From Pseudomonas oryzihabitans (GTDB taxonomy: Bacteria > Pseudomonadota > Gammaproteobacteria > Pseudomonadales > Pseudomonadaceae), in contig NZ_VDND01000014.1 in NCBI RefSeq assembly GCF_007665395.1, forward strand, positions 37,241 to 101,240: a DNA stretch of 64,000 nt. The letters run 5' to 3'. A program made the translations under genes and the position numbers. The notes below the pieces were generated by a model that was not told where the DNA came from, did no database searches, and was given only the letters and a program-made list of their open reading frames with translations. How positions within the stretch are numbered: the first letter of the stretch is position 1; every line of letters starts with the position of its first letter. This document shows, in pieces, positions 7,981-16,540 of this stretch.

Positions 7981-8493
7981 GTAGGTTGGGTTGAGACAGC
8001 TTTATCGTCGAAGCCCAACACGCGTGGCCTGAGCAGCGAGCACCGTTAGGCTTCGCTGCGCTCAACCCAAGCTACGGGCGGATTCGTAGGTTGGGTTGAG
8101 ACGGCTTTATCGTCGAAGCCCAACGAGCCAGAGCCGAACCCGGGCACCGTTGGGCTTCGCTGCGCTCAACCCAACCTACGGGCGGATTCGTAGGTTGGGC
8201 TGAGACGGCTTCATCGTCGAAGCCCAACACGCGTGGCCTGAGCAGCGAGCACCGTTGGGCTTCGCTGCGCTCAACCCAAGCTTACGGGCGGATTCGTAGG
8301 TTGGGTTGAGACGGCTTTATCGTCGAAGCCCAACAAGACGGGGTCGAGCCCGGGCATCGTTGGGCTTCGCTGCGCTCAACCCAACCTACGGGCGGACTCA
8401 TAGGTTGGGCTGAGACGGCTTCATCGTCGAAGCCCAACGAGCCAGAGCCGAACCCGGGCACCGTTGGGCTTCGCTGCGCTCAACCCAACCTAC
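7981..8493. repeat. Five-copy tandem array of a ~94-bp palindromic element
   Basis: Copies at 7981-8075, 8086-8179, 8190-8285, 8296-8389 and 8400-8493 are separated by near-identical 10-base spacers (GGGCGGATTC or GGGCGGACTC). Each copy has a left arm beginning GTAGGTTGGG, a variable middle of about 25 bases and a right arm ending CCCAACCTAC. The arms are complementary to each other and each can fold on itself through GTTGGG and CCCAAC. Middles fall into a few types that recur among copies. The last copy overlaps the stop codon of the following gene. Single copies occur elsewhere in the window. Confidence 0.95.
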
Positions 8494-9437
8494 GACGCTT
8501 GTTCCTGCTGGAACACCAGGACCTTGAGGCCGCCCTCCGGGTCCTCGTCGGCGAATTCCGGGGGATTGGCCAGGCGCTCGACGAAGGCCAGCCCGGGCGC
8601 TTCCTCGGCCATGCCGGCGATGAGGAAGTCCGCGCCCACGCCGGGGTCGTTGACGCAGGCGAGCACCCGGCCGCCCGGGGCGAGCAGCTCCGGCAGCCGG
8701 CGCAGGATGCGAGCGTAGTCCTTGGTCAGGGCGAAGCTGCCCTGCTGGAAGCTGGGCGGATCGACGATCACCAGGTCGTAGGGGCCCAGCTTGCGCACCT
8801 TGCCCCAGGACTTGAACAGCTCGTGGCCGAGGAAGCTGACCTGGCTCAGGTCATGGCCGTTGAGGCGATGGTTCTCGCGGCCACGGGTCAGGGGCCCCCG
8901 GGCCATGTCCAGGTTGACCACCCGCGCGGCGCCGCCGGCCAGGGCCGCCACCGAGAAGCCGCAGGTATAGGCGAAGAGATTGAGCACCCGCCGTCCGGCC
9001 GCCTGCTCGCGCACCCAGCGCCGACCCAGGCGCATGTCGAGGAACAGCCCCATGTTCTGGTGGCGGGAGAGATCCAGGCCAAATTTCAGGCCGTCCTCGT
9101 GGATGACGTGCTCGCCCACCGGTGCACCGATCAGGGCCTCGCTGGCGGCGTCGAGACGATAGCGATGCTGCAGCAGCAGGCTCTTCGCGCCGCTGGCTAT
9201 CCAGGCGGAGCTGTCGGCCAGGGCCATCAGCGTCGAGCGCAGGGCCGCCAGCTCGTCCGCGGGCAGCTCACGGAACAGGCCCACCCGCACCACGCCTTCC
9301 AGCCAGTCGACGGTGAGCTGCTCGAGCCCCGGCAGCCGTCGGCCCCGACCATGGATCAGGCGACGCGCCTCGGTCGGCGGCGCCGCGAGCGCGGAGGTGA
9401 GCAGATCGGCGAGCTGGGCGAGGGTGGAGTTGTTCAT
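8490..9437 (-). CDS. Class I SAM-dependent methyltransferase, RlmI/RlmK-like
   Basis: A 315-residue protein with a small N-terminal region followed by a Rossmann methyltransferase domain. The SAM-binding loop reads RVLNLFAYTCGFSVAALAGGA, and the catalytic-type motif is VDPPSFQ. This combination is typical of 23S rRNA cytosine-5/guanine methyltransferases of the RlmI/RlmL(K) group, but the protein lacks an evident PUA domain, so the target is uncertain. I start at MNNSTLAQL (9437); an ATG 10 codons upstream is possible. Its stop codon lies inside the last copy of the tandem repeat array. Confidence 0.75.
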   Translation of the reverse strand: MNNSTLAQLADLLTSALAAPPTEARRLIHGRGRRLPGLEQLTVDWLEGVVRVGLFRELPADELAALRSTLMALADSSAWIASGAKSLLLQHRYRLDAASEALIGAPVGEHVIHEDGLKFGLDLSRHQNMGLFLDMRLGRRWVREQAAGRRVLNLFAYTCGFSVAALAGGAARVVNLDMARGPLTRGRENHRLNGHDLSQVSFLGHELFKSWGKVRKLGPYDLVIVDPPSFQQGSFALTKDYARILRRLPELLAPGGRVLACVNDPGVGADFLIAGMAEEAPGLAFVERLANPPEFADEDPEGGLKVLVFQQEQAS

Positions 9438-9576
9438 GGACGGTCGCTGGCACAAGGGGATCGGCATGCTACGCGAAATGGCCGGGGCGCGGCGGGACTA
9501 CCAGTCCGCGAGGGACGCGCGAGGCGCTGCAGGAGCCACCTTCCAGGCATCCGACCAGCAAACCGAAATACCTCGC

Positions 9577-9625
9577 AAGTGGTAACGACACTCAGTTGTA
9601 TCCACTTTGTAAACCGCTCTAGAAT
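9577..9625 (+). promoter_or_regulatory. Candidate promoter with overlapping palindrome, TonB receptor
   Basis: A 31-base imperfect palindrome with AAGTGG and CCACTT ends (9577-9607) overlaps a possible -35 TTGTAT (9596-9601). An 18-base spacer separates this from a -10 TAGAAT (9620-9625). The arrangement suits repression by a dimeric regulator. It does not match the Fur box consensus well, so the regulator is unknown. Confidence 0.45.
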
Positions 9626-9655
9626 CCGCCTCCCCGAACTCCAGGACGATGATAA

Positions 9656-11779
9656 ATGCGCCGGCTGGTCCCTGCTCTGTCCCTGCTTCCCCTTTGCGCC
9701 CTGCCCCTCCATGGCTTCGCCCAGACGGCGGACGAAGCGCCCCAGGTGTTGTCCGATCTCACCGTCACCGGGACCGCCGAATCGGCTACCGGACCGGTGC
9801 AGGGATATCGCGCGGAACGCTCCAGCAGTGCCACCCGCACCGACACCCCGCTGCATGAAACGCCGCAATCGGTCAGCGTGGTCTCGCGCGAGGCCCTCGA
9901 CGACCTCTCCGCCACCCGCCTGCAACAGGCGCTGGACCAGGCCGGTGGCGTGGGCCGCGGCAACAACTTCGGTGGCCAGGGCCTGACCAGCTACACGGTG
10001 CGCGGCTTCACCAGCTCCGAGTACTTCCGCAACGGTTTCCCCATGAACCGTGGCTATCCCAACGCGCCGGACGCCGCCACCCTGGAGCGGGTCGAGGTCC
10101 TGCGTGGCCCGGCGGCGACCCTCTATGGCCGCAGCGATCCGGGCGGTACCTTCAACGTCGTCACCAAGCAGCCCTTGGGCGAACGCAAGACCACCCTCGG
10201 CAGCCAGTTCACCGACCAGGGCCTGAGGCGCGGCACCCTGGACACCACCGGCCCGGTCGACGACGACGGTCGCCTGGCCTATCGCCTCAACCTGGTCGCC
10301 GAAGGCGGCGACAGCTTCCGCGACGATGTGCAGCACGAGCGCTATGAGGTCGCCCCGGTGCTGAGCTGGCAGGCCACCGACGCCACCCTCATCACCTTCG
10401 AAGCCGACCTCATCCGCAACAACGCGCCGCTGGATCGGGGCCGGACCAACTACCTGGCCCAGCGCGCCGAGGCCAGTCGCTCCACCAACGCCTGGGAAAA
10501 GGGCACCACCAACCTGCTGCACAACGACAACCAGACCTATCAGCTGCGCTTCGAGCATCAGCTCAGCGACGCCTGGACCCTGGCCGGCGGCTTCCAGTAC
10601 CTGGATGGCAGCCTCAAGGGCAATGCCGTGGAAGCCAACGGCGTGCAGGCCAACGGCGTGATCCTCGGGCGCAACTTCAGCTACCGCAAGCTGGAGTGGA
10701 GCGACCGCGACCTGCAACTGAACCTGACCGGCCACTTCGACACCTTCGGCCTCGGCCATACCCTGATCACCGGGGTGGAGGTGGAAGACTACGACTACCG
10801 CTCCATCATCCAGCGCTCCGCCGGTGGCGCCGGGGTCTATACGGTCAACCTGGTCGACCCGGTGCTCGGCCAGCCGCGCCCGGCGCTGACCCGCACGCCG
10901 ACCCACGACCACGAGACCCTCAAGAGCTGGGCCGCCTTCGTGCAGGACCAACTCAAGGTCACCGACCGACTCAAGCTGCTGGGTGGCCTGCGCCTGGAGC
11001 GCTTCGAGCACGACTACGACAACTTCGTCGCCGGCGGCCAGAGCTGGACCAACGAGGACACCGCCGTCACCCCGCGTCTGGGGGCCAGCTATGACCTGAC
11101 CCCGGACCTGGCGCTCTATGCCAGCGCCTCCAAGTCGTTCAAGCCCAACACCGGCGCGGCGCGCCTGGGCGGCGGCTTCGACCCCGAGGAAGGCAAGGCC
11201 TACGAGCTGGGCCTGAAGTGGGCGGCGCTGGGCGGTCGGCTCAGCGTCGACGCGGCGATCTTCCACACGGTCAAGGAAAACGTCCTGACCCTGGACCCGG
11301 TCGATCCGAACTTCAACGTCGCTGCCGGCGAGGTGCGCAGCCGCGGTTTCGAACTCAACGTCGCCGGCGACTTGACGGCCAACTGGCGCATCCTCGGCGG
11401 CTACGCCTTCACCGACGCCGAGGTGACCAAGGACAACAGCCTGCCGCGCGGCACCCGCCTGACCAACATCCCGCGCAACGCCGTCAACCTGCTCAACGTC
11501 TACGAATTCCACGAAGGCGTGCTACGCGGCCTGGGGCTGGGCGCCAACGTCAAGTACGTGGGCGAGCGCGAAGGCCAGAAGACCGCGGTCAGCGATTACA
11601 CGATGGACAGCTACACGGTCACCGACCTGCTGAGCTTCTACCAGGTCGACGAGCACCTGCGGCTGAACCTGGACGTGCGCAACGTCTTCAACAAGGGCTA
11701 CGACGAGAGCTCCTGGAACGCCTACAGCTATCCGGGCGAACCGCGCACGGTGCAGGCGGGCTTCACCTACACCTTCTAA
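9656..11779 (+). CDS. TonB-dependent siderophore receptor
   Basis: Outer-membrane receptor of 707 residues: signal peptide (about 1-22, ending HGFA), a probable TonB box near SDLTVTG, a plug domain (about 55-170, with TPQSVSVVSREALDD and RVEVLRGPAATLYGRSDPGGTFN) and a 22-strand barrel. It ends in the aromatic GFTYTF typical of BAM substrates. The sequence is of the FhuA/FpvA/FoxA siderophore type. It lacks the extra N-terminal signalling domain, so it probably does not work with a sigma/anti-sigma pair, and none is nearby. AGGA precedes the ATG. It converges with a FecCD-type ABC importer, the likely inner-membrane partner; the ligand is not predictable. Confidence 0.9.
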   Translation: MRRLVPALSLLPLCALPLHGFAQTADEAPQVLSDLTVTGTAESATGPVQGYRAERSSSATRTDTPLHETPQSVSVVSREALDDLSATRLQQALDQAGGVGRGNNFGGQGLTSYTVRGFTSSEYFRNGFPMNRGYPNAPDAATLERVEVLRGPAATLYGRSDPGGTFNVVTKQPLGERKTTLGSQFTDQGLRRGTLDTTGPVDDDGRLAYRLNLVAEGGDSFRDDVQHERYEVAPVLSWQATDATLITFEADLIRNNAPLDRGRTNYLAQRAEASRSTNAWEKGTTNLLHNDNQTYQLRFEHQLSDAWTLAGGFQYLDGSLKGNAVEANGVQANGVILGRNFSYRKLEWSDRDLQLNLTGHFDTFGLGHTLITGVEVEDYDYRSIIQRSAGGAGVYTVNLVDPVLGQPRPALTRTPTHDHETLKSWAAFVQDQLKVTDRLKLLGGLRLERFEHDYDNFVAGGQSWTNEDTAVTPRLGASYDLTPDLALYASASKSFKPNTGAARLGGGFDPEEGKAYELGLKWAALGGRLSVDAAIFHTVKENVLTLDPVDPNFNVAAGEVRSRGFELNVAGDLTANWRILGGYAFTDAEVTKDNSLPRGTRLTNIPRNAVNLLNVYEFHEGVLRGLGLGANVKYVGEREGQKTAVSDYTMDSYTVTDLLSFYQVDEHLRLNLDVRNVFNKGYDESSWNAYSYPGEPRTVQAGFTYTF

Positions 11780-11937
11780 AAGCAACACGATGAGACGGCA
11801 CGCGTCCGCCGGGCGGGCGGGTGCCGTGCTCGAACTCCGCTGATTCCGCTCCTGCATCCGTGCGCCAGCCCAGTCCGGTTACTGGCCGCCGTACAGCCAG
11901 GCGCCCCGCGTCATGAGCCGCTTGATGGCTCGCCCAA

Positions 11938-12735
11938 TCAGGCCTCGTTGAAGGCCTGACCCGCCAGCGGCTGGACCACCGGCCGGCCCTGCCGGTCGTG
12001 GAGGATGTCCACCGCCACGCCATAGGTGGCCTCCAGCAGATCGGCGCTGACGATGGCCGCCGGGCGTCCGGCGGCCAGCAGGCCCCCGTCGACCAGCACC
12101 AGCAGCGTATCGGCGTACTGGCAGGCCAGGTTGAGGTCGTGCAAGACCACCACGGTCACCCGGCCGTGCAAGCGGGTCTCGTGGCGCACCCGGTCCAGCA
12201 GGTTGATCTGGTGCCGCAGGTCCAGGGCGCTGACCGGTTCGTCCAGCAGCATCACCTCGGGCTCGCGCATCAACACTTGGGCGAAGAACACCAGTTGCCG
12301 CTGCCCGCCACTCAAGGCGCCCAGCTGGCGCGAGGCCAGGTGGGCGATGCCCACCTCCTCCAGCTTGCCCAGGGCGCGCCGCAGCAGGTCATCGTCCAGA
12401 TGCAGGGTCAGCCGTTCCAGGCTGCCCATGGCCACCGTCTCCAGCACCGAGAGTGCCGCCTCGGCGTGGGAATCCTGCGGCATATAGGCCACCCCCTGGC
12501 GCCAGCCGTCCCTTTGGCGACGGGCCGAGGCGCCGGCCACCAACCGCCGCTCGCCCCGTTCGATCCGGCCGGCGGCCAGCGGCAGGTCACCGGCCAGGGC
12601 GCGCAGCAAGGTGGTCTTGCCGGTGCCGTTGGGGCCCAGGATCACATGGACCTGGCCGGGGTGCAGTTCGGTGGACAGCCCGGCGATCACGGTACGGTCG
12701 CCACGCTTCAGCGCGAGGTCGTGGAGGCGAATCAT
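11938..12735 (-). CDS. FecE/FhuC-type ABC transporter ATP-binding protein
   Basis: ATPase of an iron-chelate importer, 265 residues starting at MIRLHDLALKRG. Walker A GPNGTGKTT is at residues 34-42, followed by the signature LSGGQRQ, Walker B VMLLDEP and the switch histidine in VVVLHDLNLA. The start overlaps the permease stop by 4 bases (ATGA). The downstream 11780-11937 gap before the convergent TonB receptor contains a GC-rich imperfect hairpin (around 11797-11830) without a clear T-run. Heme or siderophore specificity cannot be assigned from this subunit. Confidence 0.88.
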   Translation of the reverse strand: MIRLHDLALKRGDRTVIAGLSTELHPGQVHVILGPNGTGKTTLLRALAGDLPLAAGRIERGERRLVAGASARRQRDGWRQGVAYMPQDSHAEAALSVLETVAMGSLERLTLHLDDDLLRRALGKLEEVGIAHLASRQLGALSGGQRQLVFFAQVLMREPEVMLLDEPVSALDLRHQINLLDRVRHETRLHGRVTVVVLHDLNLACQYADTLLVLVDGGLLAAGRPAAIVSADLLEATYGVAVDILHDRQGRPVVQPLAGQAFNEA

Positions 12736-13790
12736 GGGCTGGACCTGCGTGGGGCGAAGATGAGCCAGAGCAGGAAGGGCACCCCGACGATGGCGGTGAC
12801 GATGCCCACCGGAAACAGCGCGCCCGGCAGGATGGACTTGGACAGCACCGAGGCGAAGGACAGCATCAGGGCGCCGCAGATGGCCGACAGCGGCAGCAGG
12901 AAGCGCTGATCCTCCCCCACCTGCCAGCGGGCGATATGGGGCGCCACCAGACCGACGAAGCCGATCACCCCGACGAAGCTGGTCGCCGTGGCGGTCATCA
13001 CCGCCACGAGGATCAGCACCTTGAGGCGCAGGCGGCGGATGTCCACCCCCAGGCTGGCCGCGCGGGCCTCGCCCAGGCGCAGGGCAGCCAGCTTCCAGGC
13101 ATCGCCCAGCAGCAGGCCACAGCAGAGCAGGGTCACCCCGGTGACGATGGCCAGGGTGGTCCAGGTGGCGCGCCCCAGGCTGCCGAACAGCCAGAACAGG
13201 ATCTGCTGCGACAACTCCGGCGAGGAGAGGAACTGCACCAGCGACAACAACGACTGGAAGAGGAACAGCAAGGCGATGCCGCCGAGGATGATGGTGTCGC
13301 TGCCGGTGCGCTTGAGCGAGGCCAGGGCGAAGAGAAACAGCGCGGCCAGCATGGCGAAGACGAAGGCGCCCAGCGGCACCCCGATCAGCGCACCCAGGCC
13401 GAAGCTGCCCAGCGCCAGGCTCAGGGCGGCGCCGCAACCGGCGGCGGCGGCCATGCCCAGGGTATAGGGGCTGGCCATGGGATTGTTGAGCAGCGTCTGC
13501 ATCTGCGCCCCGCCAGCACCGAGCGCCGCGCCCACCGCCAGGGCCATCAGGGCGACGGGCAGGCGCAGGTCGCGGACGATGGCATCGGTCATCGGCTGGC
13601 GCTCACCCAGGCCGGTCAGGGACTTGAGCACCTCCAGCGGCGAGAGCAGCGACGGGCCGGTGGCGATATCGAGCACCAGGCCCACCAGCGCCAACGCGAG
13701 AAACACCGCGCAGGCCCGCCAGCGGCGGCGCTCGCGGGCGCGCTGCGCGGCGATGGCGTCCGGCGGGCTGGACATCAGGGGAGCGGTCAT
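12732..13790 (-). CDS. FecCD-family ABC transporter permease
   Basis: Inner-membrane permease of 352 residues with roughly ten hydrophobic segments and the family motifs GGAQMQTLLNNPMASPYTLG and SFVGVIGFVGLVAPHIARW. Hydrophilic first 30 residues precede the first membrane helix. It is coupled on both sides by 4-base overlaps with the binding-protein and ATPase genes, so the three form one operon. Only one permease is present, so it presumably homodimerises, as BtuC does. Confidence 0.9.
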   Translation of the reverse strand: MTAPLMSSPPDAIAAQRARERRRWRACAVFLALALVGLVLDIATGPSLLSPLEVLKSLTGLGERQPMTDAIVRDLRLPVALMALAVGAALGAGGAQMQTLLNNPMASPYTLGMAAAAGCGAALSLALGSFGLGALIGVPLGAFVFAMLAALFLFALASLKRTGSDTIILGGIALLFLFQSLLSLVQFLSSPELSQQILFWLFGSLGRATWTTLAIVTGVTLLCCGLLLGDAWKLAALRLGEARAASLGVDIRRLRLKVLILVAVMTATATSFVGVIGFVGLVAPHIARWQVGEDQRFLLPLSAICGALMLSFASVLSKSILPGALFPVGIVTAIVGVPFLLWLIFAPRRSSP

Positions 13791-14905
13791 GGCGTCAGCC
13801 CCACGGCGAAGGTGCCCTGCGGCTGGATCGGCAGGTAGCGCCGGTAGAATTCCCGGTAGTTGGCCATGGGGTCCAGATCCTGGAACAGATCCGGATATAG
13901 CTGTTTGGCGATGAACTGCAGCATGGCGAAGTCTTCCAGGCTGCGCGAGGCGCCCTGGTAGACGCCATAGAGGCGGCCATCGCGGATCGCCGGCAGATTG
14001 GCCCAGCCCGGTCGCTGCATGAAGGCGCGCAGGTGGCTGCGGGCCTCGTCGGCGGTGACCCCTGGCCCCATGGGCAGCGCGGCGGGATTGCTGTTGTCCT
14101 CGCGGCCGGAGATGAAGATGACCTGCGGCTGTGCCATGAGCACCTGCTCCGGATTCATCACCCCCCACCATTGCACGAAGGGTGCGGCGATGTTGTCGCC
14201 GCCGGCCAGGGTCACCATGGCGCCCCACATGTTCTGCCCATAGGTGAAGGAGTATTCGGCCGGGCCCTTGTTGCCGAATTCGACGTAGACCCGCGGCTTC
14301 GGCCTATGGGCCGCCGCGAGGCGGGTCTGGATGTCCTGGACCGCCTTGGCATAGACGTCGGCCAGCTCGGCGGCCCGCGCCTCCTGGCCGGTGATGACAC
14401 CGAGCAGGCGGGTGGAGGCCAGGTGACGTTCAAGGGTCTGGGCGTTGTAGTCGATCGCCACCACCGGAATGCCCAGCTGTTCGAGACGCTTGACCTCGCT
14501 GTCCAGCGCCTGGAATTGCCAGGCGGCCAGCACCACCAGGTCCGGCTTGAGGGCGAGCACCTTCTCCACGGAGAAGCTGTTGTTTTCCACCTCGCCGACA
14601 TCGGGCAACTCGGCCAGAGGCGGTAGCTTGGCAACGTACACCCGCCAGGTGCCAGGCACCTTGCGCTCCCAGGCGCCGCGAGAGATGCCGACTACGGCCG
14701 CAAAGGCCTGCTCGCCCCCTACCGCCAGGTAGTCGGTGAAGTTGAAACCCAGCACTACCCGCTTGGCCGGGACCGCGAGGGTGACCGTGCGCCCGAGGAC
14801 GTCCGTCACCTGGCGGGTCTCGGCGAAGGCCGGCGCAATCAGAAGGCAAGCGATAAGCGTTATCAGCCGTACGGCCCACCGCCGGCCGTGAAGAAAACCT
14901 GTCAT
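13787..14905 (-). CDS. Periplasmic iron-chelate-type ABC substrate-binding protein
   Basis: A 372-residue precursor with a signal peptide (MTGFLHGRRW..., cleavage likely after PAFA) and a helical-backbone (class III) binding fold seen in VTDVLGRTVTLAVPAKRVVLG and VEKVLALKPDLVVLA. I chose the ATG at 14905, which has AAGGGC upstream. An upstream in-frame ATG would add a non-signal-like leader. It heads the operon with the FecCD permease and ATPase. Its neighbour across the convergent gap is a siderophore receptor, suggesting an iron-chelate substrate. Confidence 0.85.
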   Translation of the reverse strand: MTGFLHGRRWAVRLITLIACLLIAPAFAETRQVTDVLGRTVTLAVPAKRVVLGFNFTDYLAVGGEQAFAAVVGISRGAWERKVPGTWRVYVAKLPPLAELPDVGEVENNSFSVEKVLALKPDLVVLAAWQFQALDSEVKRLEQLGIPVVAIDYNAQTLERHLASTRLLGVITGQEARAAELADVYAKAVQDIQTRLAAAHRPKPRVYVEFGNKGPAEYSFTYGQNMWGAMVTLAGGDNIAAPFVQWWGVMNPEQVLMAQPQVIFISGREDNSNPAALPMGPGVTADEARSHLRAFMQRPGWANLPAIRDGRLYGVYQGASRSLEDFAMLQFIAKQLYPDLFQDLDPMANYREFYRRYLPIQPQGTFAVGLTP

Positions 14906-14978
14906 GGAAGCCCTTGAGACGTCTGCGCCCGCTCTAGAGCGGGCAACTGGCAAGCGATCGAAGGGTGCAACTTTACGC

Positions 14979-15009
14979 GGTGGCAGCGCCCTCGCCTAGC
15001 GCTGCCACC
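14979..15009. terminator. Hairpin between pcaK and the ABC importer operon
   Basis: GGTGGCAGCG (14979-14988) and CGCTGCCACC (15000-15009) form a perfect 10-bp stem. It lies just after the pcaK stop and before the binding-protein gene, both on the minus strand. There is no proper T-run on that strand, so it may be a weak terminator or a stabilising structure. Confidence 0.45.
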
Positions 15010-15025
15010 GGCGATGAGCGTGCGC

Positions 15026-16405
15026 TCAGGTGGCGTCGGCGTGGCTGACCACGCCCTTGATCAGCACCGCCAGGGCAGCCAAGGCAGCGGGCAGCAGCAA
15101 CGCGGTGAGGACCTGGGTGAAGGTCCAGCCCAGGCCCAGCAGGGTCGCGCCCATCCAGGCGCCGGTGATGGCGCCGAAGCGGCCGATGCCGAGCATCCAG
15201 GACACCCCGGTGGCGCGGCCATGGGTCGGGTAGTAGCGTGCGGCCAGCGAGGGCATGGCCGACTGGGCGCCATTGATGCACATGCCGGCCACCAGCACCA
15301 GGGTGGCGACCAGGGCGACCTGGCCCAGGCTCTGGCCGACGCAGTAGGCGAAGATACCCGCCAGGGCATAGAACAGCCCGATGACCCTGTGCGGATTGAA
15401 TCTGTCCATGGCCCAGCCGACGAAGACCGCGCTGAGCACCCCGCCGAACTGGAACAGCGCACCGATCAGGGCGGCCTGCTCCAGGCTGGCACCGGCGTCG
15501 CGCATCAGGGTCGGCAGCCAGCTGGTGAGCAGATAGACGATCACCAGGCCCATGAAGTAGGTCAGCCACAGCAGCAGGGTGCCGGCGCTGTAGCTGCGGT
15601 TGAAGATCACTGCGAAGACGTTGCCGGTCTTGACCGATTTCTGCTCCGGCACCACGAAGTGCCGCGACTCGGCGGCCTCGCGGCCGATGGGCGCCAGCAC
15701 CCGGCGGATGCGCTCGGCGCTCTTGCCGTGCACCACCAGATAGCGCGCCGACTCCGGCAGCCAGAGCAGCAGGACCACCGCCAGGGCCAGCGGCAGCACG
15801 CCACCGAGCACCAGCAGGCTGTGCCAGCCGTAGGCCGGGATCATCCAGGCCGAGACGAAGCCGCCGCCGGCCATGCCCAGGTTGAAGCCGCAGAACATGC
15901 TGGTCACCAGCAGCGACTTGAGGCGCTCGGGGGTGTATTCCGAGAGTAGCGTGGTGGCATTGGGCATGGCCGCGCCGAGGCCCAGGCCGGTGAGGAATCT
16001 CAGGATCACCAGCTGCTCGAGGTTGGCGCTGAAAGCCGACAGCAGGCTGAAGCCGCCGAAGATAAAGGTGGCCACCACCAGCACGCCCTTGCGGCCGAAG
16101 CGGTCGGCCAGCGGCCCGGAGCCGAGGGCGCCGAACACCATGCCGCCCAGGGCGGCGCTCATCACCGGCCCCAGGCTGGCGCGCGGCACCCCCCAGTCCA
16201 CCGACAGCGCCGGGGCGATGAAGCCCATGGCCGCGGTGTCGAGGCCATCGAGGAAGACGATGAGGAAGCACAGGGCGACGATGCGCCACTGATAGGCCGA
16301 GAGGGCCTGGCGATTGATGAACTGCTGGACGTCAAGGGTGCCGGCCACGGCCGTGGCCGGATGATCGGCCAGGGGCGCGGCGCCCGCGTCGAGGATTTGC
16401 GTCAT
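15026..16405 (-). CDS. pcaK: 4-hydroxybenzoate/aromatic acid MFS transporter, PcaK-like
   Basis: Inner-membrane aromatic acid:H+ symporter (AAHS family), 459 residues with 12 predicted helices. The first helix carries the family's DGLDTAAMGF motif, whose aspartates are needed for transport in P. putida PcaK, and the loop GPLADRFGRKG follows helix 2. A PcaR-type paired operator lies at 16484-16516. An AACAACAA motif lies 15 bases before the ATG. It sits next to salicylate hydroxylase, so it could import salicylate as well as or instead of 4-hydroxybenzoate or protocatechuate. The transport class is secure; the substrate is inferred. Confidence 0.85.
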   Translation of the reverse strand: MTQILDAGAAPLADHPATAVAGTLDVQQFINRQALSAYQWRIVALCFLIVFLDGLDTAAMGFIAPALSVDWGVPRASLGPVMSAALGGMVFGALGSGPLADRFGRKGVLVVATFIFGGFSLLSAFSANLEQLVILRFLTGLGLGAAMPNATTLLSEYTPERLKSLLVTSMFCGFNLGMAGGGFVSAWMIPAYGWHSLLVLGGVLPLALAVVLLLWLPESARYLVVHGKSAERIRRVLAPIGREAAESRHFVVPEQKSVKTGNVFAVIFNRSYSAGTLLLWLTYFMGLVIVYLLTSWLPTLMRDAGASLEQAALIGALFQFGGVLSAVFVGWAMDRFNPHRVIGLFYALAGIFAYCVGQSLGQVALVATLVLVAGMCINGAQSAMPSLAARYYPTHGRATGVSWMLGIGRFGAITGAWMGATLLGLGWTFTQVLTALLLPAALAALAVLIKGVVSHADAT

Positions 16406-16420
16406 GGTGGTCTGCTCGTG

Positions 16421-16428
16421 TTGTTGTT
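16421..16428 (-). promoter_or_regulatory. Crc/Hfq-type CA motif before pcaK
   Basis: Minus strand AACAACAA, an exact match to AANAANAA, the sequence through which Hfq and Crc repress translation of catabolic mRNAs in pseudomonads. It lies 15 bases before the pcaK ATG, at the usual ribosome-site position. The same motif at the same distance precedes the FadL-type porin gene. Confidence 0.55.
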
Positions 16429-16483
16429 ATCGGCGTAGTGCGCCACTGCGCCGACGTTAAGCCCAACCACAAGAGACTGACAA

Positions 16484-16516
16484 TTCGATTATCGGCGATC
16501 TGGCCGATAATCGACC
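16484..16516 (-). promoter_or_regulatory. Paired PcaR-type operator upstream of pcaK
   Basis: CGATTATCGGC (16486-16496) and GCCGATAATCG (16503-16513) are perfectly inverted, with core-to-core spacing of 19 bases as at pcaI and pcaR. The pair lies between the end of the salicylate hydroxylase gene and pcaK, about 80-110 bases before the pcaK start. This implies that pcaK has its own promoter. Confidence 0.8.
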
Positions 16517-16540
16517 GGATTTCATTCAGCCCGGCCTTCC

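Noticed and set aside
7981..8493. Possible CRISPR array
   Set aside because: Units are about 94 bp, palindromic, and separated by near-identical 10-base spacers; no cas genes nearby.
9640..9660. Fur box at the start of the TonB receptor (GATGATAAATG)
   Set aside because: Only a short resemblance, overlaps the start codon, and lacks the dyad of the 19-base consensus.
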